From positions 1 through 11,335 of the forward strand of contig JABXIW010000315.1 in the NCBI GenBank assembly GCA_013372875.1: DNA of 11,335 nucleotides, read 5' to 3'. The position numbers were made by a program, and so were the translations under genes. The notes under the pieces were generated by a model, which saw only the letters and a list, made by a program, of their open reading frames with translations, did no database searches and was not told where the DNA came from. Shown here piece after piece: positions 1-6,900 of this stretch; the stretch's first letter is position 1; every line of letters begins with the position of its first letter. This DNA comes from Gammaproteobacteria bacterium. GTDB taxonomy: Bacteria; Pseudomonadota; Gammaproteobacteria; Enterobacterales; Kangiellaceae.

Positions 1-1537
1 CACGCTCAAAAAACAAGCCCACATCCAAAGATGCGGTGGGCAATGCGCGGTCAAAAGATTGTGATTCGCCGTTGATATCTTTTTGTTCGTATTGGGTCAG
101 TGCATAACTCAATTGGGGGCGAATAAAGCCATAAAGCCGCTCAAAATTCCAACCAATAGTAGGCTCGATATGGTATCGATTGGCGCCTTTTAGTGAGGTG
201 GGATCTTTGTGCTCAAAGCGAGTCGCCTCAGAGCGAATATTGGCGTAATAGCCGTCACCGCTGAAGAAACGAGTGGCGCTGATTTTTGGCGCGACCTTAT
301 AACGATGATTGGCACTGTTGAGCAGTTGCCAATCTTGGTATTGTGCTTTGAAGTGCCAGTCTTGAGTCAAGTATTGTAAATATAAGTTTTGCGTCAAGCT
401 GGCGGTATTGGAATTGTTTACACCGCCGCCAAAGTCTTGAAAGTAAGCATCGTCACTGACTTCGCGCGCATCAATGGTTGCGCTCCAGTTTTCGCTAAAC
501 TGGTTATGATGCTTGACCGAATACGCCCAGCGTTCGGCATCAATTTCAGAGTTATCGGCAGCTAAATCATCATCGGGCAGATAATCAAAGCCGATCTCAC
601 CGGCGTAACTTGGCATCAAATAACGAAACTCAGTACCTAGTGCTGCACCTCTTTTGCTCATGTAGCGTGGCGTTAAGGTCAAATCGTAATTTGGCGCTAG
701 ATTTAAATAATAGGGTGCACTGATATCAGCGCCATTACGGCTCGAGTTGCTAAAAGAGGGCGGTAGTAACCCCGTTTTACGCCGATCATCAACTGGGAAA
801 GTGATATAGGGTAGATAAAATACGGGAATATCCGCCACTCGGACTACGCTATTGTAGGCCTCGCCCCAGCCTGACTCTTTGTCAATAATGATTTTTCCCG
901 ATTCAAAAGCCCAGCTACGCTGATCTTCAGGGCAAGTAGAAAAATCTGAATTGTAAAGCGTTAAGACTTGTTTGTTATCAATATCGATGCGCTCGGCAGA
1001 GCCATTACCATTGTTACTATAGAGGAAAAATTGGCTGTCGGTGATCTGGCTCGATCCTGTGTTCTCTTGATAAGCCATGCCTTGGGCTTTAACGATCACA
1101 TCAGGGCTGCTAAAAGTAAGCTCGCCCTGGGTTTGATAGCTTTTGCTTTGATTATCTGCAATTAGCTTCTCAGCTTGGATTAACTGTTGGCCTTGCTGAA
1201 TGACCACGTTGCCTTCTAAATAGGCTTTATTTTGTTCGGTATAGGCTTTGTCAGACCAAGCGCGAATGATGTTATCTATTGCTGGATTTTCTACAAAAGG
1301 ATTTTTTAAATGGGCAACCTGAGGTTGTGGTGCAGCCTGGCAAGACTTAAATTCAGGAAAGGTAAAGTTGACCGGCTCTTCTGATTGAGCTGTCGTTATC
1401 ATGCAAAATTGCGCAGCAAAAGCCCATGCAGTAGCCTGAGCTAAAGAACTCATTGCAAATTGTGGTTTTTGATTGGGCTTTTGTTCGGCTCTTTTACCAA
1501 AAAAAGGTTTTACCCTAACGGCTTTCTTGATTACCAT
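1..1537 (-). CDS. lptD: LPS-assembly protein LptD (OstA/Imp), 5' two thirds; 3' end outside window
   Basis: Outer-membrane barrel that, with lipoprotein LptE, inserts lipopolysaccharide into the outer leaflet. The minus-strand frame is open from ATG at 1537 to the left edge (512 residues; family members are about 750-900). After a basic N-region and a hydrophobic stretch (about 29-50, a likely signal peptide) comes the periplasmic OstA/LptA-like domain (about 85-215). LptD hallmarks follow: CPEDQRSW at 202-209 and YLPYITFPVDDRRKTG at 241-256, then the start of the barrel. Cys66 and Cys202 match the N-terminal members of the disulfide pairs that switch on LptD; the C-terminal pair would lie outside. 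The 1537 start has a Shine-Dalgarno AAGGA a few bases upstream; an internal ATG at 1453 gives a more ordinary signal peptide but has no ribosome-binding site. The N-region of nearly 30 residues is long. surA commonly follows lptD but is beyond the edge. Confidence 0.95.
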   Translation of the reverse strand, partial: MVIKKAVRVKPFFGKRAEQKPNQKPQFAMSSLAQATAWAFAAQFCMITTAQSEEPVNFTFPEFKSCQAAPQPQVAHLKNPFVENPAIDNIIRAWSDKAYTEQNKAYLEGNVVIQQGQQLIQAEKLIADNQSKSYQTQGELTFSSPDVIVKAQGMAYQENTGSSQITDSQFFLYSNNGNGSAERIDIDNKQVLTLYNSDFSTCPEDQRSWAFESGKIIIDKESGWGEAYNSVVRVADIPVFYLPYITFPVDDRRKTGLLPPSFSNSSRNGADISAPYYLNLAPNYDLTLTPRYMSKRGAALGTEFRYLMPSYAGEIGFDYLPDDDLAADNSEIDAERWAYSVKHHNQFSENWSATIDAREVSDDAYFQDFGGGVNNSNTASLTQNLYLQYLTQDWHFKAQYQDWQLLNSANHRYKVAPKISATRFFSGDGYYANIRSEATRFEHKDPTSLKGANRYHIEPTIGWNFERLYGFIRPQLSYALTQYEQKDINGESQSFDRALPTASLDVGLFFER

Positions 1538-1586
1538 TTAATCCTTATTATCCAAGCCAATTGATAAGCTCGAGAATAAAAGGCTA

Positions 1587-1615
1587 ATGATAAACCCTAA
1601 CGCTAAAGATTGAAA
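1587..1615 (-). promoter_or_regulatory. Possible sigma-70-type promoter for lptD
   Basis: Read on the minus strand, TATCAT (1592-1587, five of six matches to TATAAT) lies 16 bases after a weak -35 TTCAAT (1614-1609). Transcription from here would give a leader of roughly 40 bases before the lptD ATG. A SigmaE-type promoter is known for lptD in E. coli; I could not see a clear one here. No convincing promoter was found for the divergent amgK. Confidence 0.3.
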
Positions 1616-1620
1616 ATCTT
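1606..1620. repeat. Short inverted repeat in the lptD/amgK spacer
   Basis: AAGATT-GAA-AATCTT is a perfect 6-bp inverted repeat with a 3-base centre in the divergent spacer. It overlaps the weak -35 suggested for lptD, so it could be an operator half-site pair, but it is short and AT-rich and may be chance. Confidence 0.3.
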
Positions 1621-1625
1621 ATCGA

Positions 1626-1654
1626 AAATAAATAGTTAGGAAATAAACAGTTAG
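1626..1654 (+). repeat. Two-copy tandem repeat upstream of amgK
   Basis: The 14-base unit AAATAAATAGTTAG (1626-1639) recurs as AAATAAACAGTTAG (1641-1654) with one mismatch and a period of 15 bases. It lies 25-53 bases before the amgK start, where a promoter or 5' leader would be. Its function is unknown. Confidence 0.5.
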
Positions 1655-1678
1655 ATAACAAGCAAAGATTTAATACCG

Positions 1679-2659
1679 ATGGATAAAAGACAACAACTGC
1701 TCAAAAAATGGTCATTATTACAATTGAATTTAGCGGATGCCGAATGGTCGGTAGTTTCGGGTGACGCCAGTTTTCGTCGCTATTTTCGCTTGGCTAACGA
1801 AGAGCAGTCGTGGATCTGCGTCGATGCGCCGCCCGAACATGAAAACTCAGCGCAATTTATCAAGGTGGCTAATTTATTGAAAAAGGTCAATGCGCCCAAG
1901 GTTTTGGCTAAGGATTTAGCACAAGGCTTTATGCTGTTGTCGGATTTAGGTGATCAACTTTTGTTGCCTTTATTGAATGAACAAAGCGCGGATAGGCTAT
2001 ATCAAGCGGCCATTGACTCCTTGGTGGAAATGCAGCGCATTGATTCTGAAAATTTGTTACCAGCCTATGACGAAAAGCTGCTCAACATTGAAATGGAGTT
2101 ATTTCGGGATTGGTTTTTGCAAAAGCACTTGCAACTTGAGTTATCCGTTGCGGAAAACCAAATGCTTGATAATTTATTCCGATGGCTCACCGACAGCGCT
2201 TTAGAGCAGCCGCAAGTGTTTGTGCATCGTGATTACCATTCGCGCAATATCATGTGGCTGGAAAATCAGCCACCTGGAATTATCGATTTTCAAGATGCGG
2301 TGCAAGGCCCTATTAGTTATGACCTTTTGTCTTTGCTGCGCGATTGTTACATCGAATGGCCGGATTATAAGGTGCAGCAATGGCTCGATTATTTTATTGA
2401 ACAATCCGATTGGGAACTGGAAAAAGCGCAATTTGAGCAATGGTTTGATTGGATGGGCTTGCAGCGTCATATTAAGGTCGCAGGGATCTTCTGTCGTTTA
2501 AATTATCGCGATGGCAAGGCGGGCTACTTGAAAGATATTCCGCTAACCCTAAGATATATTATTCGACAAGCCGAAAAATATCCGCAACTGGAAGAGTTTA
2601 GCGACTGGATGAAGCAAAAAATTATGCCAGCCATGGATTCACTTCGACAGATCCAATAA
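1679..2659 (+). CDS. amgK: Amino-sugar kinase of the AmgK family (MurNAc/GlcNAc 1-kinase)
   Basis: Aminoglycoside-phosphotransferase-fold kinase of 326 residues. Known AmgK enzymes phosphorylate the anomeric hydroxyl of N-acetylmuramate and N-acetylglucosamine for cell-wall recycling. The sequence shows the family's N-terminal SGDASFRRYFRL (27-38, nucleotide-binding loop), the catalytic HRDYHSRN (H183, D185, N190) and the metal-binding IIDFQDA (D203). The assignment from a generic phosphotransferase to AmgK rests mainly on the next gene being MurU-like and on the lptD-amgK-murU-djlA order known from pseudomonads. The ribosome-binding site is weak, but this start places the conserved N-terminus correctly. 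murU follows after 9 bases, so the two are cotranscribed. The product is cytoplasmic. Confidence 0.88.
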   Translation: MDKRQQLLKKWSLLQLNLADAEWSVVSGDASFRRYFRLANEEQSWICVDAPPEHENSAQFIKVANLLKKVNAPKVLAKDLAQGFMLLSDLGDQLLLPLLNEQSADRLYQAAIDSLVEMQRIDSENLLPAYDEKLLNIEMELFRDWFLQKHLQLELSVAENQMLDNLFRWLTDSALEQPQVFVHRDYHSRNIMWLENQPPGIIDFQDAVQGPISYDLLSLLRDCYIEWPDYKVQQWLDYFIEQSDWELEKAQFEQWFDWMGLQRHIKVAGIFCRLNYRDGKAGYLKDIPLTLRYIIRQAEKYPQLEEFSDWMKQKIMPAMDSLRQIQ

Positions 2660-2671
2660 GGAAAGAGTTTG
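2658..2671 (+). promoter_or_regulatory. Ribosome-binding site deciding a TTG start for murU
   Basis: AAGGAAAGAG begins at the amgK stop codon and sits about 6 bases before TTG at 2669. The first in-frame ATG, at 2690, has only AAGG at a spacing of about 2 bases. The sequence therefore favours TTG, adding seven residues ahead of the conserved MILAAG motif. Confidence 0.6.
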
Positions 2672-3409
2672 ACTAGTATTAATAAGGCTATGATTTTAGC
2701 CGCGGGGCGCGGTGAAAGAATGCGTCCGCTGACCGACACCTTACCTAAGCCTTTGCTTAAAGTTGATGGTAAAGCCTTGATTGAGTATCACATTCAGGCG
2801 CTTAAAGAGGCCGGCATCAAAGATATTTTGATTAATACGGCTTGGCTTGGTGACATTATTCCAGAGTACTTAGGCGATGGCGCCTATTGGGGCGTCAAAC
2901 TGACTTATTCTCACGAAGAAAGCGCCTTAGAAACCGCAGGTGGCATTCGCAAAGCCTTGGATTTTTTTGCAGATGAGCCTTTTGTGGTGGTGAATGGCGA
3001 TATATGGACAGACTTTGATTTTAGTTTGCTGAATAAGCCCAAAGCCAAGGCGCACTTGGTGTTAGTGCCCAACCCTGAGCAGCATCCCAAAGGCGATTTT
3101 GGCTTGGATAATGGCACCGTTTTAGCACAAAGCGATACCCAATACACTTTTTCTGGAATTGGCGTTTATCAGCCTGAAATCTTTGCTGATTTAGAGCTTA
3201 ATCAAGCTGAGCCTTTAGCACCAATTTTACGAAACCTCATGGAAAAACAATCAGTTACAGGGCAGCTTTATCAAGGCGAATGGCGCGATATTGGAACTCC
3301 TGAGCGCTTGGAAGCCTTAAACAAAGAATTCCAGAAACCGATCAAAACCATTAATTTTGATATGGGCGGCGATATGAACCTTGATATTAAGCCTGAGGAT
3401 AAAGACTAA
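2669..3409 (+). CDS. murU: MurNAc-1-phosphate uridylyltransferase (MurU-like nucleotidyltransferase)
   Basis: Sugar-1-phosphate nucleotidyltransferase of 246 residues. MurU makes UDP-MurNAc from MurNAc-1-phosphate and UTP, so the AmgK-MurU pair bypasses MurA and de novo synthesis. Visible motifs are LAAGRGERMRPLT at 10-22 (nucleotide-binding signature), LPKPLLKVDGKALIEYHI at 25-42, VVNGDIW at 107-113 with the metal-ligand Asp111, and WRDIGTPERL at 205-214 with a second conserved Asp (207). Known MurU proteins are near 220-230 residues; this one has an extra C-terminal tail after about 222 ending in an acidic DIKPEDKD. It starts at TTG (2669) and its stop overlaps the djlA start in TAATG, implying translational coupling. 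The product is cytoplasmic. A related glucose-1-phosphate nucleotidyltransferase activity cannot be excluded from motifs alone, but the context argues for MurU. Confidence 0.88.
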   Translation: MTSINKAMILAAGRGERMRPLTDTLPKPLLKVDGKALIEYHIQALKEAGIKDILINTAWLGDIIPEYLGDGAYWGVKLTYSHEESALETAGGIRKALDFFADEPFVVVNGDIWTDFDFSLLNKPKAKAHLVLVPNPEQHPKGDFGLDNGTVLAQSDTQYTFSGIGVYQPEIFADLELNQAEPLAPILRNLMEKQSVTGQLYQGEWRDIGTPERLEALNKEFQKPIKTINFDMGGDMNLDIKPEDKD

Positions 3410-4230
3410 TGGGTTGGTTTGGTAAAATTGTTGGTGGCTTACTAGGTTATTTTCTAACTCGTGGTCCTATCGGCGCATTAATTGGTGCTTTTCTAGGGCA
3501 TCAATTCGACAAGAAAACCGCCGAAGCACAAGAGCGACTTGACCCTGCCGCGCAACAAAAAATTCAAGCAGTATTTTTCACCTCAACTTTTTCCATCATG
3601 GGGCATATAGCCAAAGCCGATGGTCGCGTTTCCGAACAAGAAATTGCTCATGCGGAAAATGTGATGGCTCGGATGGGTTTAGATCCCATTAGTCGAAAAA
3701 TGGCCATTGAGCAATTTCAATTGGGTAAAGAAGCTAACTTTGATTTTGAAGGGGTGATGGCACAATTTAAGCGAGTTGTCGGTCGCCAACGAAATTTGTT
3801 GCAAATGTTTTTGGAAATTCAGATCAGCATGGCAATGGCCGACGGCCAAGTAGATCAAGTTGAACAGGACATTTTAAGGCAAATAGGACAAAGACTTGGT
3901 TTTGCCAGCTTTATTATCGATCAGCTGATAAAAATGGTGCAGGCAGCGCAAGGCTTCCACCAGTATTCGCAGCAGCAAGGCGGACAAAGAGCTGGCGGTC
4001 ACTCGGGCTATGGCGCGCCAAGTATCGAGCAGGCGTATCAAGTATTAGGTGTTACTGCCTCAGATGACAAAGCGACTGTGAAAAAAGCCTATAAACGCTT
4101 AATGTCGCAGCACCATCCTGATAAACTGGTTTCTAAAGGCTTGCCTGAGTCGATGATTAAAATCGCGACGGAAAAAACACAAGAGATTAAATCGGCTTAT
4201 GAGCTGATTGAAAAGCACAAGAGCTGGTAA
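3409..4230 (+). CDS. djlA: Co-chaperone DjlA (TerB plus C-terminal J domain, membrane-anchored)
   Basis: Inner-membrane J-protein of 273 residues that stimulates DnaK. It has a Gly-rich N-terminal membrane segment (about 5-31, GGLLGYFLTRGPIGALIG), a TerB-like helical domain (about 50-180), a Gln/Gly-rich linker (183-203) and a C-terminal J domain (206-273). The TerB domain contains two acidic ADGRVSEQE / ADGQVDQVE loops (70-78, 144-152). The J domain carries the essential HPD at 236-238. This architecture is diagnostic of DjlA, and E. coli djlA also lies divergent from lptD. The ATG overlaps the murU stop by one base, with GAGG in the end of murU as ribosome-binding site. It is the last gene of the amgK-murU-djlA unit. 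In E. coli DjlA affects capsule synthesis through the Rcs system; whether that applies here is unknown. Confidence 0.95.
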   Translation: MGWFGKIVGGLLGYFLTRGPIGALIGAFLGHQFDKKTAEAQERLDPAAQQKIQAVFFTSTFSIMGHIAKADGRVSEQEIAHAENVMARMGLDPISRKMAIEQFQLGKEANFDFEGVMAQFKRVVGRQRNLLQMFLEIQISMAMADGQVDQVEQDILRQIGQRLGFASFIIDQLIKMVQAAQGFHQYSQQQGGQRAGGHSGYGAPSIEQAYQVLGVTASDDKATVKKAYKRLMSQHHPDKLVSKGLPESMIKIATEKTQEIKSAYELIEKHKSW

Positions 4231-4234
4231 ATTG

Positions 4235-4246
4235 AGCTATTTAGCT
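4235..4246. repeat. Small inverted repeat just after djlA
   Basis: AGCTA-TT-TAGCT is a perfect 5-bp inverted repeat five bases after the djlA stop codon. It lacks a following T-run, so it is not a convincing terminator. Confidence 0.25.
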
Positions 4247-4261
4247 AGAAATTACATTGTT

Positions 4262-4322
4262 AAACAATCGTTTTTATATCCTCATTTAGAATTACTAAAC
4301 TCCGGGATAAAAACGATTGTTT
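4262..4322. repeat. Perfect 16-bp inverted repeat between djlA and the dUTPase gene
   Basis: The left arm AAACAATCGTTTTTAT (4262-4277) is the exact reverse complement of the right arm (4307-4322). The spacer is 29 bases, and CC/GG at 4280-4281 / 4305-4306 could extend the stem past a small bulge. The stem is AT-rich and has only a short T-run on either side, so it is not a textbook intrinsic terminator. It could still end djlA transcription, block read-through in both directions, bind a regulator of the downstream gene, or be the relic of a small palindromic element. Confidence 0.75.
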
Positions 4323-4354
4323 GCCTCGTACTTTCGTCGCACATAACGCTCAAC

Positions 4355-4363
4355 TGATAAAAT
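4355..4363 (+). promoter_or_regulatory. Probable extended -10 promoter of the dUTPase gene
   Basis: TGATAAAAT combines the TGn extended -10 element (4355-4357) with a -10 hexamer TAAAAT (4358-4363, five of six matches). No good -35 lies at 17 bases, as is usual for extended -10 promoters. Predicted transcription would begin near 4370, giving a leader of about 28 bases. Its position just downstream of the long inverted repeat suggests the sirtuin/dUTPase pair is transcribed separately from djlA. Confidence 0.4.
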
Positions 4364-4397
4364 TTTAAAAAGAAAATCCTTTTAAATAGGAATGAGA

Positions 4398-5027
4398 ATG
4401 ACAAATACAGAATTAATGACAAAACAAATCGCAGTGATGCTTGAAATGCAAAACGCGATGAATACCAAAGTAAATGACAATTGGTTCGAGCAAGGTTTCG
4501 AATGGTATCGTGCCATTTGGATCGAGTGTGGCGAAATGTTGGAGCATTACGGGTGGAAGTGGTGGAAACACCAACAGCCCGATGCGGAGCAAGTCAAAAT
4601 GGAATTAGTAGACATTTTCCATTTCGGATTAAGTTCAAGAATTGACGGTAAAATGTCTTATCAAGAAATTGCATCAGAACTCGCTGACGAAATGTCCGAA
4701 CCATTAGTCAAAGATGACTTTAAGCAAACCCTAGAAGTATTAGCAGGCCAAGCAGTCATGTATCAACATTTTGATGGCACCAGTTTTGCAGGCTGTATGC
4801 AACAAATGGATATGCCATTTGAAGAGCTATACAAAAGCTATGTGGGTAAAAACACGCTAAATTTCTTCCGCCAAGATCACGGCTACAAAGATGGAACTTA
4901 TATCAAAGAGTGGAACGGCCGCGAAGATAATGAATATCTAGTGGATATTTTAGATAGTCTTGATTCTTCTGAAGAAAACTTTAAAGAAAAAGTTTATCAA
5001 GGTCTGAAAGATAATTATCCTTCGTAA
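4398..5027 (+). CDS. Dimeric all-alpha dUTP diphosphatase
   Basis: Hydrolyses dUTP (and often dUDP) to dUMP, keeping uracil out of DNA and feeding thymidylate synthesis. At 209 residues it belongs to the all-alpha NTP pyrophosphatase superfamily (dUTPase_2, related to MazG), not to the common trimeric beta-sheet Dut. The two-metal signature is visible as ECGE (E43, E46) and ELVD (E69, D72), with YGWKWWK at 51-57 and FEWYRAIW before it. A C-terminal helix holds GKNTLNFFRQDHGYKDGTY, which resembles the nucleotide-binding region of the family. I chose ATG at 4398 because AGGA at 4388-4391 lies 6 bases before it; an ATG at 4392 is in frame but only 1 base from that site. The sirtuin gene follows after 30 bases. 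Cytoplasmic. Confidence 0.88.
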   Translation: MTNTELMTKQIAVMLEMQNAMNTKVNDNWFEQGFEWYRAIWIECGEMLEHYGWKWWKHQQPDAEQVKMELVDIFHFGLSSRIDGKMSYQEIASELADEMSEPLVKDDFKQTLEVLAGQAVMYQHFDGTSFAGCMQQMDMPFEELYKSYVGKNTLNFFRQDHGYKDGTYIKEWNGREDNEYLVDILDSLDSSEENFKEKVYQGLKDNYPS

Positions 5028-5057
5028 AAGAAACCTTCATAAATTGACTTCTAGCTT

Positions 5058-5819
5058 ATGGAGCAAGCGGTAATAGACAAAGTAAAGGAATTAATCAAAC
5101 AAGCCAAACGCGTCTGTATCCTCACAGGCGCTGGCGTTTCCGCCGAGTCAGGTATTTCAACATTTCGTGAGGCTCAAGATGGTAAAGGCTTGTGGTCACA
5201 ATACGATCCGCAGCAACTCGCCAGTATCGACGGTTTTCTGAAAGATCCCGAACTAGTTTGGCAATGGTATCAATGGCGACGCGAGGTGAATAAAGATAAA
5301 AAACCTAACCCAGCGCATATTGCAATTGCTAATTGGCAGCAACAAACCAAAGAATTAGGTAAACAAGAAGTTACGCTAGTGACGCAAAATGTTGATGGCT
5401 TACATCAAAAAGCTGGCTCTACTCCTGATTTATATGATGTCATAGATATTCACGGCAATATTTGGCAAAACCATTGCCTGCAATGCGGTGAAAAACATTT
5501 GGATGATGTAACAGGAATCCAACAAGTTCCAGAATGCACTGCTTGTGGCGGTCAAATAAGACCATCAGTGGTTTGGTTTGGTGAATCTCTTGATGTAAAG
5601 AAATGGCAAGCCGCCGAAACCGCAGCCTATTGTTGCGATCTATTTCTATCCATTGGCACATCAAGCCAAGTCTATCCTGCAGCAGGTCTTATGATGCTCG
5701 CTAAAAGCCAAGGCGCGAAAGTTGTGGAAGTTAACCCGGAGCCTACTCAAAACTCGGTGGTAGATTATCAAATTATGGGTAAGGCTGGCGAAATGCTGCC
5801 TAAGTTAATTACAACTTAA
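5058..5819 (+). CDS. cobB: NAD-dependent protein deacylase, class III sirtuin
   Basis: Sir2 enzyme of 253 residues that removes acyl groups from lysines while consuming NAD+. In order it shows the NAD-binding GAGVSAESGISTFR (24-37), TQNVDGLHQKAG (109-120), catalytic His132 in HGN, a Cys4 zinc site (C140, C143, C160, C163), RPSVVWFGE (168-176), GTSS (200-203) and VEVNPEPT (223-230). Tyr71 and Arg74 form the YxxR pair that in class III sirtuins such as SIRT5 and E. coli CobB binds succinyl or malonyl groups, so desuccinylase/demalonylase activity is likely alongside deacetylation. There is no clear ribosome-binding site, suggesting weak or coupled translation from the dUTPase gene 30 bases upstream. 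Its last 11 bases overlap the end of the convergent porin gene. Cytoplasmic. Confidence 0.93.
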   Translation: MEQAVIDKVKELIKQAKRVCILTGAGVSAESGISTFREAQDGKGLWSQYDPQQLASIDGFLKDPELVWQWYQWRREVNKDKKPNPAHIAIANWQQQTKELGKQEVTLVTQNVDGLHQKAGSTPDLYDVIDIHGNIWQNHCLQCGEKHLDDVTGIQQVPECTACGGQIRPSVVWFGESLDVKKWQAAETAAYCCDLFLSIGTSSQVYPAAGLMMLAKSQGAKVVEVNPEPTQNSVVDYQIMGKAGEMLPKLITT

Positions 5820-6900
5820 ACACATACTGGTATCTAAGCTGTAGAAACTTGGGATTATCTTCGATGCCATTTTTATTGGCTTTAGAATTAATGTAATTGA
5901 GCACCAGTTTTGAATTTTTGCTGAGGTAGTAATTAAGACCAAGAGTCCAGTTTTTCATCTGCCCGCCGAGCAGCGTACCATCGTTTAAGTCCATTTCACT
6001 GTAGCGGACACCGAGCTCCCAAGCGCCAGAGACCTCGTTTGGCGTAATTGTCGAAAAAATACCGTATTTTTGACTGTAATTTCTGGAGTCGTGAGTCAGG
6101 AAATAACTACCACTGACATACCAACTACTGATATCCAGTTGTGAATTTTGTAAGCGTTCAATGGCTTGTTGCGTATATTCGGATTGCAGCGAATAGCGAC
6201 CATCAACCCAAGCAAACTCTAAACCATGAGTTTGATAACTCTCAACATCAATTAGTGTGCCAGTATCTACTAATCGGGTGTCGGTAACGTGTGATTCAGG
6301 GCGGGTTCGTACACGATAAAAGTTCATATCAGGGCTTCGTTGGGCAAAGCTGGCGCCCAAGTGGATAACATTGTTTTCACTTTGTTGAGACCATGCGGCT
6401 CTGGCTGAAAAGCCATTAGAATCATCGGAGGTATTCCGTAAGTTTTGCCCATAATAACCAGCGGCAAACATCCAGGATTTGATCCAGTGGGTTATGCTGA
6501 CGCCTAAGGCGCGATCGGGAACAAAAGCAACGGGAAGTGAGCGCTCAATAAAGGTCAGGTTTTTGGAGCTGGTATAGCCTTCCAGTCCGACCATTTCATA
6601 AATCTGGCCGACTTGTAGATAACTATTTTCAAATCCCGAATAACCTATATATAAATCTTTCCACTCGCCATCACCGGTAAAGTCATATTGGGCTTTGTAG
6701 TAAAAGTTCTCGTCCAAATTACCTGAAAGGTATAGCCTAGCTCGGCGTGTTTCATAACCATCACGATGTTCAAGTACATCTTCATCAACCCACAAATAGT
6801 CAGCTTGTAAGCGGCCGCCAAGTGTAATTGAGGCATCTGCGATAGTGGCAATAGGAATTGCCAGCAAAGAGGTTATGAATAACTTTGCTTTTAACTTCAC
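5809..6900 (-). CDS. OprP/OprO-like outer-membrane porin
   Basis: Outer-membrane barrel of 363 residues in the phosphate-selective porin O/P family. A signal peptide ends about residue 23 (IATIADA, then SITLGGR). Family features include RRARLYLSGNLDENFYYKAQ (52-71), DLYIGYSG (82-89), VGQIYEMVGLEGYTSSK (97-113), FIERSLP (117-123) and PDRALGV (128-134). The C-terminus LQLRYQYVFKL is a closing beta strand with aromatic residues. It starts with GTG at 6900, preceded by an excellent AGGAG at 6 bases; the GTGA overlaps the stop of the GGDEF-EAL gene by 4 bases, so translation is coupled. Family membership is well supported, but substrate specificity is not: phosphate, polyphosphate or an organic anion are all possible. 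It is the last gene of the three-gene operon and overlaps the sirtuin gene tail-to-tail. Confidence 0.87.
   Translation of the reverse strand: MKLKAKLFITSLLAIPIATIADASITLGGRLQADYLWVDEDVLEHRDGYETRRARLYLSGNLDENFYYKAQYDFTGDGEWKDLYIGYSGFENSYLQVGQIYEMVGLEGYTSSKNLTFIERSLPVAFVPDRALGVSITHWIKSWMFAAGYYGQNLRNTSDDSNGFSARAAWSQQSENNVIHLGASFAQRSPDMNFYRVRTRPESHVTDTRLVDTGTLIDVESYQTHGLEFAWVDGRYSLQSEYTQQAIERLQNSQLDISSWYVSGSYFLTHDSRNYSQKYGIFSTITPNEVSGAWELGVRYSEMDLNDGTLLGGQMKNWTLGLNYYLSKNSKLVLNYINSKANKNGIEDNPKFLQLRYQYVFKL

Noticed and set aside
968..1165. Plus-strand open frame of 65 residues
   Set aside because: Lies entirely antisense to well-conserved lptD coding sequence, with no recognisable motif or ribosome-binding site.
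1400..1450. Lipoprotein-type cysteine near the end of the LptD signal region (Cys45)
   Set aside because: The preceding residues AQF do not form a lipobox, and LptD is not a lipoprotein.
2201..2470. Minus-strand open frame of 89 residues inside amgK
   Set aside because: It is the mirror of conserved kinase motif codons; no family features of its own.
4262..4322. Insertion-sequence terminal repeats
   Set aside because: Only 61 bases in total with no coding capacity and no visible target-site duplication; kept as an inverted repeat of unknown role.
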